64,000 nt of DNA, taken from the NCBI GenBank assembly GCA_900169235.1, contig FWCC01000117.1:124001-188000 (forward strand), given 5' to 3'. This document shows positions 1 to 12,400 of this stretch, piece after piece. The position numbers and the translations under genes are program-made. The notes below the pieces were generated by a model. It saw only the letters and a program-made list of their open reading frames with translations, was not told the DNA's origin and made no database searches. How positions within the stretch are numbered: position 1 is the first letter of the stretch; each line of letters starts with the position of its first letter. The stretch is from Zarea fungicola. Its lineage: Eukaryota; Ascomycota; Sordariomycetes; Hypocreales; Cordycipitaceae.

Positions 1-1010
1 ATTTGCGGCCGAGGGCAAGAGTGCTCCCGCCAATGACAGTGGCGCAGAAGCCGAGCATGGAGGCAGAGGCATGGTATAGAGGCATACACTGGTGTATGAG
101 AGAGAATAATTAGCATTCTGCATCACTCCCATGTAAGTTTGAGTTCCGGTCTACTTACTGTATACATAATGTCATCGCCACGGCCGAGCAGGTTGACGCT
201 GAATTTCGAGCTTACAATTAGTTTTGCCCACGATACAATGGCCGGTTTGGGAAGGCCCGTGGTGCCCGAGGTGTAGATGAGAATACCCATACTGCCGCTG
301 GCCTTATCTGATCGGTCGCTGTCAGGCTGGCGGATGGGCACTGCCTCGCTTGCAGCCTTCTGCCGCGCTTCATCAAAGACGACGACTTGCACGCCAGCCG
401 CCTCCGTTCTCACGACATCGTCGTTAAAGTGACTGGCTACTGTTGGGTCAACAAGACAGACCTTAGCCGTGGCCGCGCGAATGCAGTGAGCGAGGGGCTT
501 GCTGGTGAGGTTAAAGTTGATAAAGGCCGGCTTCGCGCCAATGCTCCAGAGCCCCCACCAGAGAAAGATGAAGGTGTCTGAGTTCTGAAAATCAAGAGCA
601 ACAACATCGCCGGGCTTGATTCCTAGATCGGAGCGCAGGTAGGTGCCGTAGCGCAGGACAATGTCGTAAAGCTGGCTGTAGGTGTAGGTGGTGTCGTCAA
701 AGAGCAGGACGGGTTTGTTGGCGGTTTTGGCAGTGGCCGCGGCGCGGGACTCAAGTGTGTAAAAGAGATTCAGGCGGTCAGCCCAGCCGCCGTACGTTAT
801 GCCGGCGACTCCCTTGAAGATACCGCCAAGCATGAGGGCATCGTACCAAAACGAAGCTCTGGCGTTAAGGTAGGCGGCTGCGCCGAGGGCTGCCGGGAAA
901 GCGAGGGAGAGCGGGACCGCTGATGAGGTGAGTAATGTATCCAGAGGGCTGTATTGTATATTTATGAGTTTATAAGGAAAAGAATTACTCGCAGGGAACT
1001 TACAGGCCAT
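1..1010 (-). CDS. FAT1: FAT1/FATP-type very-long-chain acyl-CoA synthetase, 5' part
   Basis: Partial gene entering the window from its 5' end. Exons on the minus strand are 1004-1010, 159-919 and 88 to the left edge; introns are 920-1003 and 89-158, both GT-AG. The first intron joins ATGGCCT to CGGTCCCG, giving an N-terminus MASVPLSLAFPAALG, a hydrophobic anchor typical of FATP/FAT1 proteins. The central exon carries the ATP/AMP-binding signature YTSGTTGLPKP. The last exon continues with MPLYHASASMLGF, the conserved block that follows it in this family. The family activates very long-chain fatty acids with ATP and CoA at the ER, peroxisome or lipid-droplet membrane and can assist fatty-acid import. 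The C-terminal half lies outside the window. The family call is firm; which FAT1 paralogue it is cannot be told. Confidence 0.9.
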
Positions 1011-2963
1011 GGTGGCAGATGATCAGTGTGAGAGTGATGGACACCCAAATTAAGGTGAATTAATGTAAGTGACGTTTGAGTGAGACACAAATGCTAGGGG
1101 TCGGGAATCAGGTTCTGCGAAACAGAGGGCGAAATAAAGAGAAATCGCCTAAAATAAAGCTCTTTGGCAAGTTTAGAAAGAAGGAAATAAATACAAGATG
1201 AAAGCAAGAAGAGAAAAAAAACTCTGCCAAGCCAAGACAAACAAATGTCGTTCGTCGCGCGTTGGTTATATCTGTATAGTTTACAACACATAAAACATTT
1301 CAGTGGAGCCCAAAAAGAGAGACCCCAGTTTCTGTAATAATAACACAGCTGTTTCCGTCCCTTTCTCCCTGCCAGATGTTAGCGGCATGCTTGGAAGCCG
1401 AGGCAGAAGCGTCTCCGACTAAACTTTGGAGCGACTGACCCCTCAGTTTCCCCTCCCATCTCCCATCTTCAGCCTTCCTCTTTTCGCTTAAATAGACCTG
1501 TATAGATGCGCTGTGGCTGCGGGAAGCGGAGCATTTGGAGCGCCGCTTCTTTGGACGTGACGGATTTTCAAAGTTGGTCAGAAGACGGCGTGACCGCCGA
1601 CAGGATATTGCTCCTCTTCCTGCAGCTATATGAGCCTTGTGGCTGCAGTATTATACGAACGATCCCCGGACAATTGCTAGTATTTTGTGGTACATGCTAC
1701 AAGCTGTAATCAATACGGTTATGCGCTGTGTTGCCGGGTTTGTATACGCATTATGGGGGTTACTGTTGTTGTCAAATTCTGATCGCGTTCTCCCACCATT
1801 TCTGTTTCTGCTTATTTTGTTATCCATTTTCTCTAAAATCTGTTGCCGCGTTCCTGAATCGTACTAACAAAGCCGGATCCTCTCTGAACCAACGTACCGG
1901 CCCTATCGCTTGCAATGGCGACTCCGCCCCCGTTTCCTCTTAACTTAGCAAGACGGAGTTGGCGCCTCCAATGGCGGTGCAAGGGTTCCCCCGGCATCTA
2001 CCAGTTGCATAAAGTAATGCCCGCCGAGCGTCGCACCAAACGGGCCATTGCACGATGTGTTTAGCCTCACCGTTTTGGGGCTGCACCTGTGAGCCATGTC
2101 GACAGTAAATTGTGTATCGCGGTTTTAGCTCCAGGGACGGCACGGCACGTCACGAATATTTTACGTATTTAGACATCTATATATTTATTAGTTATAATGT
2201 ATTGCTCTAGAGATGCGCAATTGCTTGGCCCCTGTTCAAGTCGAGAGTCTGCTGTGGCCTTGCACAATCTGCTAGTCCTGACGTCGTTGTACTTCGCTCG
2301 CATGCCTTATCATTTTCTGGACGGCCGGACTGTTGTCTTTATATTAAGATAACGTTCTGTGTGAAAGCGCAGAATCTTGAGTTACTCTGCGTGTCGTGAC
2401 ATGCCACCACAAGCGGCATCACAAACCAACCAACACACATTCTTCAAGAGAAGCTACGGCTCTCCGGCAATTTCAGAGTTGGACATGGATGCACCGATTG
2501 ACGACATTCGTTGTAGCATTTGAGCGTGTTTGTGAGACTCACTCAAGCTTGATCGCCAGGTCGAGTTGGCGGCGATTCGGCAGCACCATTTCAGCCTTGA
2601 TTCCTAGTCCCGGAGTTTCGCAAGATGAAAGATTTCCTCTCATAGCCGGATCGATACAGGCATTTTTATTGCCATGATAGGTGGTGTTTGACTATTTAAA
2701 TTCACAGTTCCTCCACGACGCAGATCCTTGGCGGGTGAATGAACAGCCCCACCAAAAGCCTTCAAACATGGCACTGCCAGAGAAAACAGCAAACATTCAG
2801 ATTCACACATACTCATCAGGACTCCGACCTAGACCTCGTCAACAACGCGCTTTTGTGCCGTTAGCCTGTCCTTTTCTCTTTCTTTCTTTCTCTCTTCCTT
2901 TCCTGTTTCTTTCCCTCTGCTCTTTGTTTAGTGCTGTGTTTCCTTGGCAGGCTTCCACGAGCC
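1011..2963. other. Divergent intergenic region between FAT1 and the cytochrome b5 gene
   Basis: About 1.95 kb with no supported gene; the short open frames here have no recognisable protein features. It must hold both promoters. A C/T-rich tract at about 2867-2930 lies just upstream of the cytochrome b5 start, the usual pyrimidine leader of highly transcribed fungal genes. An AT-rich patch lies at about 2155-2205. Confidence 0.6.
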
Positions 2964-4046
2964 ATGGGCTACATCGGTCTATCTCTCATCGTCGCCTCCG
3001 TCGTCTACGTCATTATCCGACCGCCAGCATGGCTTCCGCCCACACTGCTCTCATTCCTACAGCGCACAACTGCGACCGCCGTCACTGATGTGCGCAACCG
3101 ACGGCGCGATGAGAAAGATATCGTGCCGCCTAGGAAGAAGATCCCTCCTCCGCTGGCACCGCCCACGACAAAGGGCCTCCTGGACAGGGCCGATCGCGCC
3201 GCGATGCCACCGCCGCCGCTGCCCAGAGTCAGCGTGCCGCAGGATCCGCCTTGTTCTCCCCCCTCTATCACTCTAAATGAGAGTCCCACGACACCAACAG
3301 CAACGGCTAGGCGGTTTCAAGCACAGGGAAGCATGCCGCCGCCTCCCCCGACCTTTTCGCTGTCCGCGACCGACTCGATGCCGCCTCCTCCTCGACCGAC
3401 TGCTACATCGCGACCCCCCAATGTCCCTTCACCGTCCTCTGTGTCGTCCATGATGCCACCGCCGCCGGTCCCGCGGCTAGCACAGGGTCCTCGCCCTCCC
3501 ACACTCGGCCAGTTTCCTGCGGCCAACTCGGCCCAGCGCGCCCGTGGTCCAGCGCCCAACCGTGGGCCGCCTTCTTCCCTATCCCCGGCGTCCTCTGGTG
3601 GCGGCAGCGGCCTTGCGCCACCTCCGACACATACATCCATCCCCTCGAAACCCAGCCGCCAAGTCGTCCTCGAGCCGGGCCACTCCCCGCTCGACTGGGC
3701 CCGCATCTCTGGCCCCAACGCCGACCTGCGTGGCCTCACCTCCTCGACGCCGTACCTGCGCGTCACGCCATCCATGCTCAAGCGCCAGACGGGACGCAAG
3801 GGCAAAGACGGCTGGATGGCCCTCAACGGAAAAGTGTACAATGTCACGCCGTATGCCAAGTTTCACCCAGGTGGCGTCCCGGAGCTCATGCGCGGCGCAG
3901 GGAGAGATGGGACGCGGCTCTTTGGCGAGGTTCATCCGTGGGTTAATTATGAAAACATGCTCACGGCGTGTCTCGTCGGCATCATGGTGGATGAGCCCGA
4001 GGCAGGGAAGGGCCAGGTGCGGAGTGAGATGGAGGCGATGGACTGA
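2964..4046 (+). CDS. Membrane-anchored, proline-rich cytochrome b5-domain protein (IRC21/CYB5R4 N-domain-like)
   Basis: Single exon, 360 residues. I chose the ATG at 2964 because it begins directly with a hydrophobic segment (residues 2-20, MGYIGLSLIVASVVYVII), which makes an N-terminal anchor; an upstream in-frame start would only add a short basic stretch. Residues about 60-230 are proline-rich and probably disordered, with four MPPPP motifs at residues 81, 124, 139 and 164. The cytochrome b5-like heme domain covers about 262-345: the HPGG motif has its first heme ligand at His301, and the second is His324 in EVHPWVNYENML. That spacing and the VHxWVNYE block match yeast Irc21 and the b5 domain of human CYB5R4 rather than canonical microsomal b5. 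Heme-dependent electron transfer at a membrane is likely; the partner is unknown. It is convergent with nbs1, 273 bp apart. Confidence 0.85.
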   Translation: MGYIGLSLIVASVVYVIIRPPAWLPPTLLSFLQRTTATAVTDVRNRRRDEKDIVPPRKKIPPPLAPPTTKGLLDRADRAAMPPPPLPRVSVPQDPPCSPPSITLNESPTTPTATARRFQAQGSMPPPPPTFSLSATDSMPPPPRPTATSRPPNVPSPSSVSSMMPPPPVPRLAQGPRPPTLGQFPAANSAQRARGPAPNRGPPSSLSPASSGGGSGLAPPPTHTSIPSKPSRQVVLEPGHSPLDWARISGPNADLRGLTSSTPYLRVTPSMLKRQTGRKGKDGWMALNGKVYNVTPYAKFHPGGVPELMRGAGRDGTRLFGEVHPWVNYENMLTACLVGIMVDEPEAGKGQVRSEMEAMD

Positions 4047-4319
4047 TAGAGTCTGGGTGGCCGCTTATGCATACAATACTGGCGTTTTTTTCAGTTTTTT
4101 TTTTTTTCAATTCCGGCTTATTTCATTGCTTTTCCATGTACACGAGTTTTACATTATAGATGTTCTTGGTAACAAACGGAGGAGAGCACATAGTCATCCT
4201 TTATAGAAGAGATACCCTTAGGAATAGAACAATGCTTCCTTCTTCTCATTTTATACAGCAAAGTGCAGTTTGTCCTCGTTGTTATAGTACATGTATTTAA
4301 TCTTTCCAGTGTTTTGCCA

Positions 4320-6833
4320 TCACCGTCTTCTGCCAAACCTAAACTTGAGCTCGTCATCACTATCTTCCTCACTGTCATCCACCTGGATCGGCTGCGGCGG
4401 TGGCCTTTGCCGCTTCGACGACGGACCAGATAACGTACCCGCTGCTTGTCGTTTGCCCAAACCCTGAGAAGTCTGTGCTGAGGATTGACTGCGACTTGCT
4501 CTAGAGCTAGCTGTTGCTTGTATGCCCAGCCTCCTGCTGTTTGACGCACGTGGCGGCTGTGAGTCCACATCTTCGTCTTCGTCACTATCCTCGTCCATCG
4601 CAGCCGGCGGGATTTCGCTGGCTGTTCGCCCGGCTCGGCCGTTGGCGCTGGATATTTGAGAGATGGCTGGTGGCGAATCGTCTCGGAGTGCCGACTGCAG
4701 TCTGGGGCCAGAGTTTGCTCTCGGCGCCGACTCCTCTTCGAGCCAGTAGTCATCGCCAACACCAAACTTCTTGCCCTGCACCTCACCGACCGCAATAATT
4801 GTTTTTGCGGGCTGTCTGCCGGCAACCTCACCTCGTCGCCGGAACTTTTTGAAATTCTTCATACCGTTCCACTTCGGGTCCCATCGACCGTCAGCAATGT
4901 CATCCTCTCGACTTCGACTGCCTGAATCCGGCTTGCGAAGTTCCATCTCCTCGACAATGTTCAGCCGTCGAATCTCAGCTAGATCGATATCATCTGGCAA
5001 CTGCGCCAAATCCTCTTGTTCCGCTTTGGCACGAGCCTCCTGTTCTTCACGATGCCTGGCTGCTTCTGCCAAAACATCGAGCTCTTTTGCCTTTTTCTTG
5101 ACCGGCTTGGGAGGCTCCGGTCGCGACAATTCTGGAGATTCTGGAGTTTCCGCCGCAAAATCACCTCCCATAGCCATTCGCTGTCGCTTGAACCTAGCCG
5201 CTGCCGGGGCCATACCCTCCATGAGATCGTCTTCTGCTGGAGCCGCTCTTTTCTGTGTCACACTCGAGTCTTGTCTTTCAATGGGCTGGGCCTCTTGAGA
5301 TACAAAAAGGCCACCTTCCTCTACGACTTCGTTGGGTTGGCCTGTTCCCACAACAGGTGGCTTAACGTCACTCACATCAATATCCGACTCGTCATCAAAT
5401 CCTATGAAACGTCTCTTTACTGGTTTCCGCAGTCTAGGTCGCCGTGTAGTTTTCTCAGACTCGACTGCTGGTGTAGAAGATTCCACCTCTGGCTGCGGCA
5501 CCTCTGACTGTGGTACATGAGACTGGATTACCAAGGTGCCTGAATGCCCCTCTGCCTCGAGCGGGCGCCGAAGAATTCCGGCATCCTTAGTAAGGATGGC
5601 CTCTAGAAATTCATTTTGCTCCATCGGCCGATGATCCAGTCGCAGCGAGACGGTTGTGATGAACTCAGTGTACCACTGCACGTGATCGCCTTTGGTGGGA
5701 AGATATCGCACAACGACAACGCCTTTGCCCTCGTTTCCATCGTCAAAACTCCCAAGACCCTTTTCTCCTGCAACACTCTTGATATATCGGACAAAATCAT
5801 CTGATAGTGTATCACCAGGGGTGACAATTTCCAGCAAGGCTTTGCCACCACCGTTCGTAATAGGAGCGAGAAGGTTGTCATACTGCGCCGCATCGTAAAA
5901 AATGAAGGTGTAACCCTCAAAAACATTGATTCGATAACGTTCTGGAGTATATATTTCATCAGGGTGCTCAAATGGCTCGCCGCCTCGAGGTGGCAGGTGC
6001 TTCATAGGGTCCGGCCACGACTCATCAAAGTTTTGCTCCAACGCACATGTGTGCGACCCGTTTCCGTCATCCACAAGCTCTGCTGCCTGAGCAACAGCAT
6101 CGAGAAATGATTCTGTAACAATGAACTTGCCATTGATCAGAGCCTGCAGACCTTTGGCGGTATTGCGCTTTTTGGCAACAACGTGCGTCGTAAAGTCTAT
6201 GTTATAATCAACAAGCAGCTTGATATCCAGTTGCTCGAAGCGCGCTCGTAGTACATCAATTGGTTTCGCTTGCAGCTCTCGACTCGAAAATGAAAACGTG
6301 AATGCGACCGGTGTCCAGGTCAGACTGTCGACGACCAGTTAGCCAGGTGTGGTAAGCTCGACGAGGCGTCATGCGTACCGAAACTTGTTGGGACATTTTC
6401 CCATTGTCATTTCAATGTCCTGACCATATTCGGCCACAAATTTTGCGCCCTTAAGCTTGTTTCCATTTACAACTGTGCCAATTTTGGTGGCCAAGTCCTC
6501 AATTGTTAGTTTGGACCGCCGGGATGGGTGTAGGGCGTCGCCGTCGCCAATGACATCGATAGTGATTGTAAGGTGCTTGCGGGAAATCGTGTTATGAGAA
6601 ATTGCAAGTTGACCGGCTATAAGAATGAACTTAGACGCTGTTTTGCCGTCAGATAAACCGACTAGCACCCACCTTCAGCCACCGTACGCCCAAAGAGATA
6701 CGTCTTTCCAGGTCGGAGCCAGAGCCGACGACCTAGCCGTTACAGTTTCAGTTAGCAGCGGGCAGACTCGCCAACACAATTTGCGAGCCTTTGTCGTACC
6801 TGGAAATGCCTCCTCATTGTCCAGCAGCCACAT
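4320..6833 (-). CDS. nbs1: NBS1/Xrs2-type DNA-repair protein of the MRN complex
   Basis: Four exons on the minus strand: 6800-6833, 6673-6732, 6379-6616 and 4320-6324; introns are 54-67 bp, GT-AG. Total 778 residues. The first three exons encode an FHA domain (about residues 1-110), starting MWLLDNEEAFPG, then LRPGKTYLFGRT and the phosphopeptide-binding block ISHNTISRKHL. Tandem BRCT-like regions follow (about 111-345). The C-terminal half is disordered and charged. A motif MKNFKKFRRR near residue 600 matches the Mre11-binding LKNFKKF of human NBS1. The extreme C-terminus (SDDELKFRFG) matches the acidic FxF/Y Tel1/ATM-recruiting motif. NBS1 brings Mre11-Rad50 and Tel1/ATM to double-strand breaks in the nucleus. 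It shares a 589-bp divergent promoter region with the WSC gene. Confidence 0.92.
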
Positions 6834-7422
6834 TTGCAACGGCTTGTGGACGTCGCGCACCGTTGTTCAATGATGGACATGGACGAGTGTGAACTATTGC
6901 GGGGACGCGACACTGCGTTGAGCATTTCAACCATCAAACGCCAATTCACGTGCACTGGTGCCTGGCTTTAATTACTGACATCATCTCGCCATGTAATAAA
7001 TCGAGAAATTAGAAAAATTAATAATAATTAAGATTTATGGTAATCAGTATACTGAATTTTCCTGTGATCCTTTAAAAATAGAAAATTGGAGATGCACGAC
7101 TTTCTGGCTGCTCAGCTGCCATTGGCTGTTGGCAGCAGATGCTGTGGAAGGAACATCTTGTCGAAACGAATGGTGCAGGTCGAATTCAAATGACAAAAAG
7201 ACTCGTCAGCCAATTTCCCCCCCTTTCTCTCTTCTCATAGAACTGTCTCAACTGCTTGAGAATACCACTCTTTTTGGGATCGATTTTTGGAACTCTTCTT
7301 GGATCGCATCTTATCCAACAACAAGCCTAGTACACCTCTCCATGACCTTGCCACTATACAACAAGCCTGGCCATCCTTGGCATACACAACTCTCCTCTCC
7401 AAGCTCTTGCCTTCATCAAATC
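6834..7422. promoter_or_regulatory. Divergent promoter region, nbs1 / WSC gene
   Basis: 589 bp between two oppositely transcribed starts. An AT-rich core lies at about 6990-7090, and a C/T-rich run near 7212-7236 lies on the WSC side. No specific binding site is claimed. Confidence 0.5.
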
Positions 7423-9448
7423 ATGTTTGGAATCCTATTTGTGCTGGTGTTTGGTGTACTATGCACTATGTCGCTTATTGTGGAAAGCACTGGTACCAAC
7501 CTAGTTCAGCGACTCGGACGGCGTGAAGTGCCAGCCGGAGACTCATTCATCCCTGACGCCGAGGTTAGAAAATAAGTTTGAAGCAACTGAATATCCCTTT
7601 TTTGCTAACAAAAAATATCAGACGCAGATAACAACTGGTGTGAGTGTATCAGTCATGGAAACAAGCACTGGAAAACATCGTGGACTCGAAGCAGATGTTG
7701 ACTTACTCGGTGGCTTCACTGGCTTTGAGACGCATTTCTATGTCGCTCAGGTTTCCACTTTGGCAGCAACACCGTCTTTATTTCCGACGCCTTCAATTTC
7801 TGTCATGGATCCATTCAGGGCATTGTCTGAAGCATTCCGAGAGGCCATGGGTGCCGTCCAACCAACTGTGACCACCTCAAACAGTCCCGATATGGTGCCG
7901 ATGAAGAAAGAGGCTCGAGAAAACAACAAAGCAACCATGGATTCCATTCTATGGCAGGGAAATCCCTCTCTGCTCCGTATGGTTTCGGATATTGCCGGCC
8001 AGGTCAGCGTTGTGGACCCCGGCGCAGGCGCAAGGTTTATCGACACTATTGTAAACATTCTTTCATTGGATTCTTTGGAAGTTGCATCGACCATATCAAA
8101 TGTTGCACAATATTCGTCATCGTCTGCTGCTGATATGCTGCCTTTGCTAATTCCGGCCATAGCGGCGGCCCTTGGTGAGCACATTGAGCCACTTCCAGTA
8201 TCAGCTACTCCGACCATTGACGACATCATGGCTGAAGAATTGTGGAAGGGAAACATCTTTTTAACAACAATCATCACCTCAAATGTGTATTTGGACAATT
8301 CAGATCTTCATGGACTTGTTAATCAAGTAGCAGGGTTAATGTGTGCAGCGGCGAGTCGCCTCAAGCTTCCGATTTGCATGGTCTCGACCAATATCGCAAG
8401 CCAGTTATACCAGCTTGTCATCCCCTGCTGCTGCATAAACTCAAAATCCGGCGCAAGTTCCTCACAGCCCCTTCAGAGTCACAGCAGTATAGAGGCAACT
8501 AGTTATTTCGACTGGAACGTGACGACAGTACTTCCAACGGCGGGATACACATTTCAGTCATTCTCAGATTCAAAAGTCCAGTCCGGTTATGAACAATACC
8601 GTACATCAAACTATCCGGTAACAACGATTCGAGACCAGGTACCAGTCCCAGAAATTCAACCATACACAGAACCTGCGCAGCCCCAGACGAGCTACTCACC
8701 TTGCCCGCCACCAGCATATTCAATTGCCACTGAAACAGAGGTTCCAGCTCCTACCGCATACACGGAGCCTCCTGTAATGTCTTCGTCAAGCGCTGCTTGT
8801 CCCTGCCAAGACAGTCTTCCCATTGGATACGAGTCCAATGACAACTTTAACTCCATACAAGTGGGATCAAAAATACCCGAGAGCTATGGATATAATGCAA
8901 ACACTGTTACAACGACACAATCGCCAGCCACAGAGTGCTACGCAGAGCCAGCGACGCCGATCACTGGGCTTACTCAAACGGTTAATAATCCACCACAATA
9001 CGCAAAACCGAGTGAGTTACCTAGTCAGCATCCTATGGAATATAACCAAAAGAGTCAACGGCCAGGCTATTGGCTGGCTGAGGATGACATTGGTTGGAGG
9101 TATTTAGGCTGCTTTGGAGACGCACCGGAGAGAACTTTACAAGGTGGTGGGCCAGAGAGCTCATTTACAGGCAATGTATCCAACCGCAACTGTATTGATT
9201 ATTGCAGGCTAAATGACTACGAGCTCGCGGGCACTGAAGATGGTCAAGAATGTTGGTGTGGGAAATCCATGGCCGACAATGTACGCCGGCTACCTGACAC
9301 TGCCTGTTCGACATTCTGCCAGGGCGAATCGGCAGACTACTGCGGCGGAGCTTGGTCAATCTCCGTTTACAAAAGAGAGAAGAAAGAGCCGGAGCAGCCA
9401 ACGAAAAAGTACAGCTCATTGGCTGAATTACTGTCCTTGAGCCAGTGA
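7423..9448 (+). CDS. Secreted WSC-domain protein
   Basis: Two exons, 7423-7563 and 7622-9448, joined across a 58-bp intron (donor GTTAGA, acceptor ATCAG); 655 residues. The start at 7423 was chosen because it gives a classical signal peptide (MFGILFVLVFGVLCTMSLI); an in-frame upstream ATG near 7342 would bury it. The middle is long, low in complexity and rich in Ser, Thr, Pro, Tyr and Gln. A cysteine-rich WSC domain lies at about residues 535-630 (GWRYLGCFGD, then CIDYC, ECWCG, CSTFC, DYCGG). WSC domains bind polysaccharides and occur in cell-wall stress sensors and secreted wall proteins. I see no transmembrane helix and no GPI signal at the C-terminus, so this looks secreted rather than a Wsc1-type sensor. 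Residues about 50-330 are not recognised. Confidence 0.82.
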
Positions 9449-12400
9449 CAGAATGACGCAGACAGCATCCAGGTGCATCGATATGCTCATAGGTGAAAGA
9501 TGTTGTGCCCAAACTTGCTAGGCATCGATTGGGTGATAGGAGCATGTCACTTGTTGCAAGCTTATCATTTAGAAACTTTAACATCATATCAACAGTATGA
9601 GAGAGAGACTGGCAGATTTTATCAGGGAATATCCCTACTTTTTACGGGAAGAGCTCCAAGTAGCTGTATCGGGATTACATTTACTTGAGGGCCAGAACAT
9701 TGAAGAGCATGCATAACTATTGTAATGAGGAGAGAGTATTTAGGCAGACAGTTAATACACTTTGTTATATAGTTGCACTGGTTGGCTGCCTTTCAAGTAC
9801 TCAGTAAGTTATGCTACGAGGGAGTGGTGTTGAGCTTGTGAGGGCCAGGCCTGGACATTTCGAGGTGGAACCTAATAGTCCGCTTAATATTTAGGTAGCA
9901 TTTTATTAATATGTTGAATGGCTGGCCGGTAAGAGGGGTGTGCACCAGAGTGCCGAATCATAGCCTTCGCATGGGTTGTGGTGCCTGGACGGAATCAAGA
10001 TCTTGGAAGTTAGACTATCACTTAGTATGTTAAAGCAGTTCCAGAATGCAAGACCAGATAACACAAGTAGCCTTCCTGCCTGCTTTACGTCATATAATAT
10101 TGCTGGGATATACAAGAGAACAGTATAGATAGGATAAGACTGGTCAACACATGGTTAAGCCAAACATGTCGCCAATGGGTAGCCAGCATAACCCTGTCAT
10201 TTGCGCTTTGGCAAATTCGTGTTTGATTTGGACTACGAGTCAGTTGCGCAGTAATTTAGAGCGCTAATTTGTCTCCAATCCGGGGTTATGTCCGGGTCGC
10301 AGCATGGGGAGCAAACCTAATTTTCGTACGATTCGCCCCTTGAACCGCGCGTCCGGGTGAAGGGAAGCTTTTTCGCGATTCTTTTGGTGGAATTGGCCCA
10401 TTGGTTTCTCGCCAGAATTTAGCATTTTGATCAGCACTCCGCAAGGCTCGGCTCCTACAGACGGCAACGACATTGGTGCATCGGGCCTAAAGCTACTAAT
10501 GTAGCTTGCTTTACGAGCACACACCCCTCTCCACTCTTTCTACGAAGATATGCTTCTGCTTCTACAGTTTTAATCGTCCGGAACTAGGTCTCAATATTCA
10601 TTAATTTCACACAGAACCATCACTGGCTCAAGTGATGGACCGGAAATGCTGTCGTTGGGAAGTTTCTATTTCTCCGCTGTACATAAATGGATGACATGCT
10701 AGGCCCATTTGTCTGAAACCTTTGGGGTAATTGCCTAGAGCTGGTTTTTCTTGGACATTGCCCGTCCGCTTCAGGCCGTTATGACGCCATTGGGCATGCA
10801 GTACGGAGTAGATACTAGCCATCGGAAGGTGCCCTCGTTTTACAGCGAATTTGTGCAATATGTCGCCTAGAGTGGTAGTTTATTTGCCATCATTCTGCCT
10901 GCTCATTTACCGCAACAATTTATTTCCTTTGTACTATTTTGGTTCTTGCGTCTTCTTTGCGTGGAAGGGTACCGGGATAGTCGCATAGCGGAACGACGGA
11001 ACTGCCAAGTACTAAATACCCCATGGGGAGACGGAGACGGATGGGGCATCGACGACATTCAGCGCCGAGCAAGTCGCCACAATCCAGCGCGCTTTTCAGC
11101 CTATTTAGAATGCAAGGAACAAAGGCTCGTAAATTTAGGTGTACCAGTATGTATGTACGTATGTATATATTACAACGAATAGTCGTAATTGACGACATGC
11201 TGAGCAGTCATCTCAAAAAGGTATCCCCCAGACTTCTTACACCCCGGATCTACCGGCTTCTTGAACAGCGGGGCCTCAAGTAACTGAGAGGAATGGGCAG
11301 TTACGCTGGCTTGGCGGTGAAAGACAGTCAGTGCAGGAGCGGTCACAGGTACATGACTCTTGTGCATAATTCTTCAGATGTAGGTAGACTAACAACTGGA
11401 AGTTGCTTTCCAACACTTGTTGGTAAGCTAGTCCGGGCATATCCTTGCGCAGCCATGCTGCATGGCAACGGACGAGGCGCAAGCCATTGGATGCAGGCAT
11501 GCAGAGCGGCGTGATTGCGGTCCAGAATTGGCCTCAGGGCAAGACTTCCAGGCGCATATACATATTCCTTAACGGAACCATGCAGGAGTTCACCAGTCAA
11601 TTCGGATCCAGAAAAAGAAGCGGCTCTAATAACCGTACTACATCTCAGCATCGCCGCTCGCCCGACCAAGATGGAGCATCGAAGATGTGGAAGAGGGGAA
11701 CTTACTAGTCCATTGCCTGATATGGAGAAGTATAGTGCGATGGACGTGGAATTGTTGCTCTCATCAGGCCATGTACTTTGCCCGAGGCTGAACTCTCTAC
11801 CATTTATTGGAGCACTAGCATGATTACTCCACCACCCAAGGCTTTGTGACTGCACAGAGAAAGGTAGACAGAGGGTGTTGCCAGCAGAGTGCACACCAGG
11901 CCGAATGATACTGTAGAGCGCTCATAATTTTGATGTATGTACTTGCCCGACGGCTATTTGCTCGTCGAGTCCGGCATTCTGATGACAAACCACACCTTGT
12001 TTATATTAGTTGTAGTCTAAAAAGAAACAAGCCAACATACCACATGTGCTGTAAATACCACCTAATTTGGACAGTAACTAGCCTCTTCGATGTGTGATGC
12101 CCACTCTTCCCTCCCGCCCCAGCGCCAAAATGATATGAAGTTCCAAATCGCAAGTGCTGTAACTGACCAACTCACTAGTGCACGCTGCCAGGCTAAAGGC
12201 TACTATTGTACGCAGAGGAAGCAGAGCTAGGTACTCTGCGGGTTTATTTAGGCTTGGCAAGCCTTGGTCATCTTGCGAGCGACTGACTTGCCCAACCTAG
12301 TGGCGCCGCCTGTGATGGACGTATGGCTCCCTGTTACCGCACTCACTACGTGGTTGATCCTGGTGCAATGGATGACGAAGTGAAGCTAGCAAAACATCTT

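Noticed and set aside
3317..3859. 180-codon minus-strand frame opposite the cytochrome b5 gene
   Set aside because: Gly/Arg-rich antisense of proline codons, with no independent evidence.
10264..10524. 86-codon minus-strand frame that looked like a possible small protein
   Set aside because: No recognisable motif, and isolated in gene-poor DNA.
11343..11894. 183-codon open frame on the minus strand
   Set aside because: Opposite-strand frames of similar length overlap it, and it has no domain, signal peptide or conserved-looking block.
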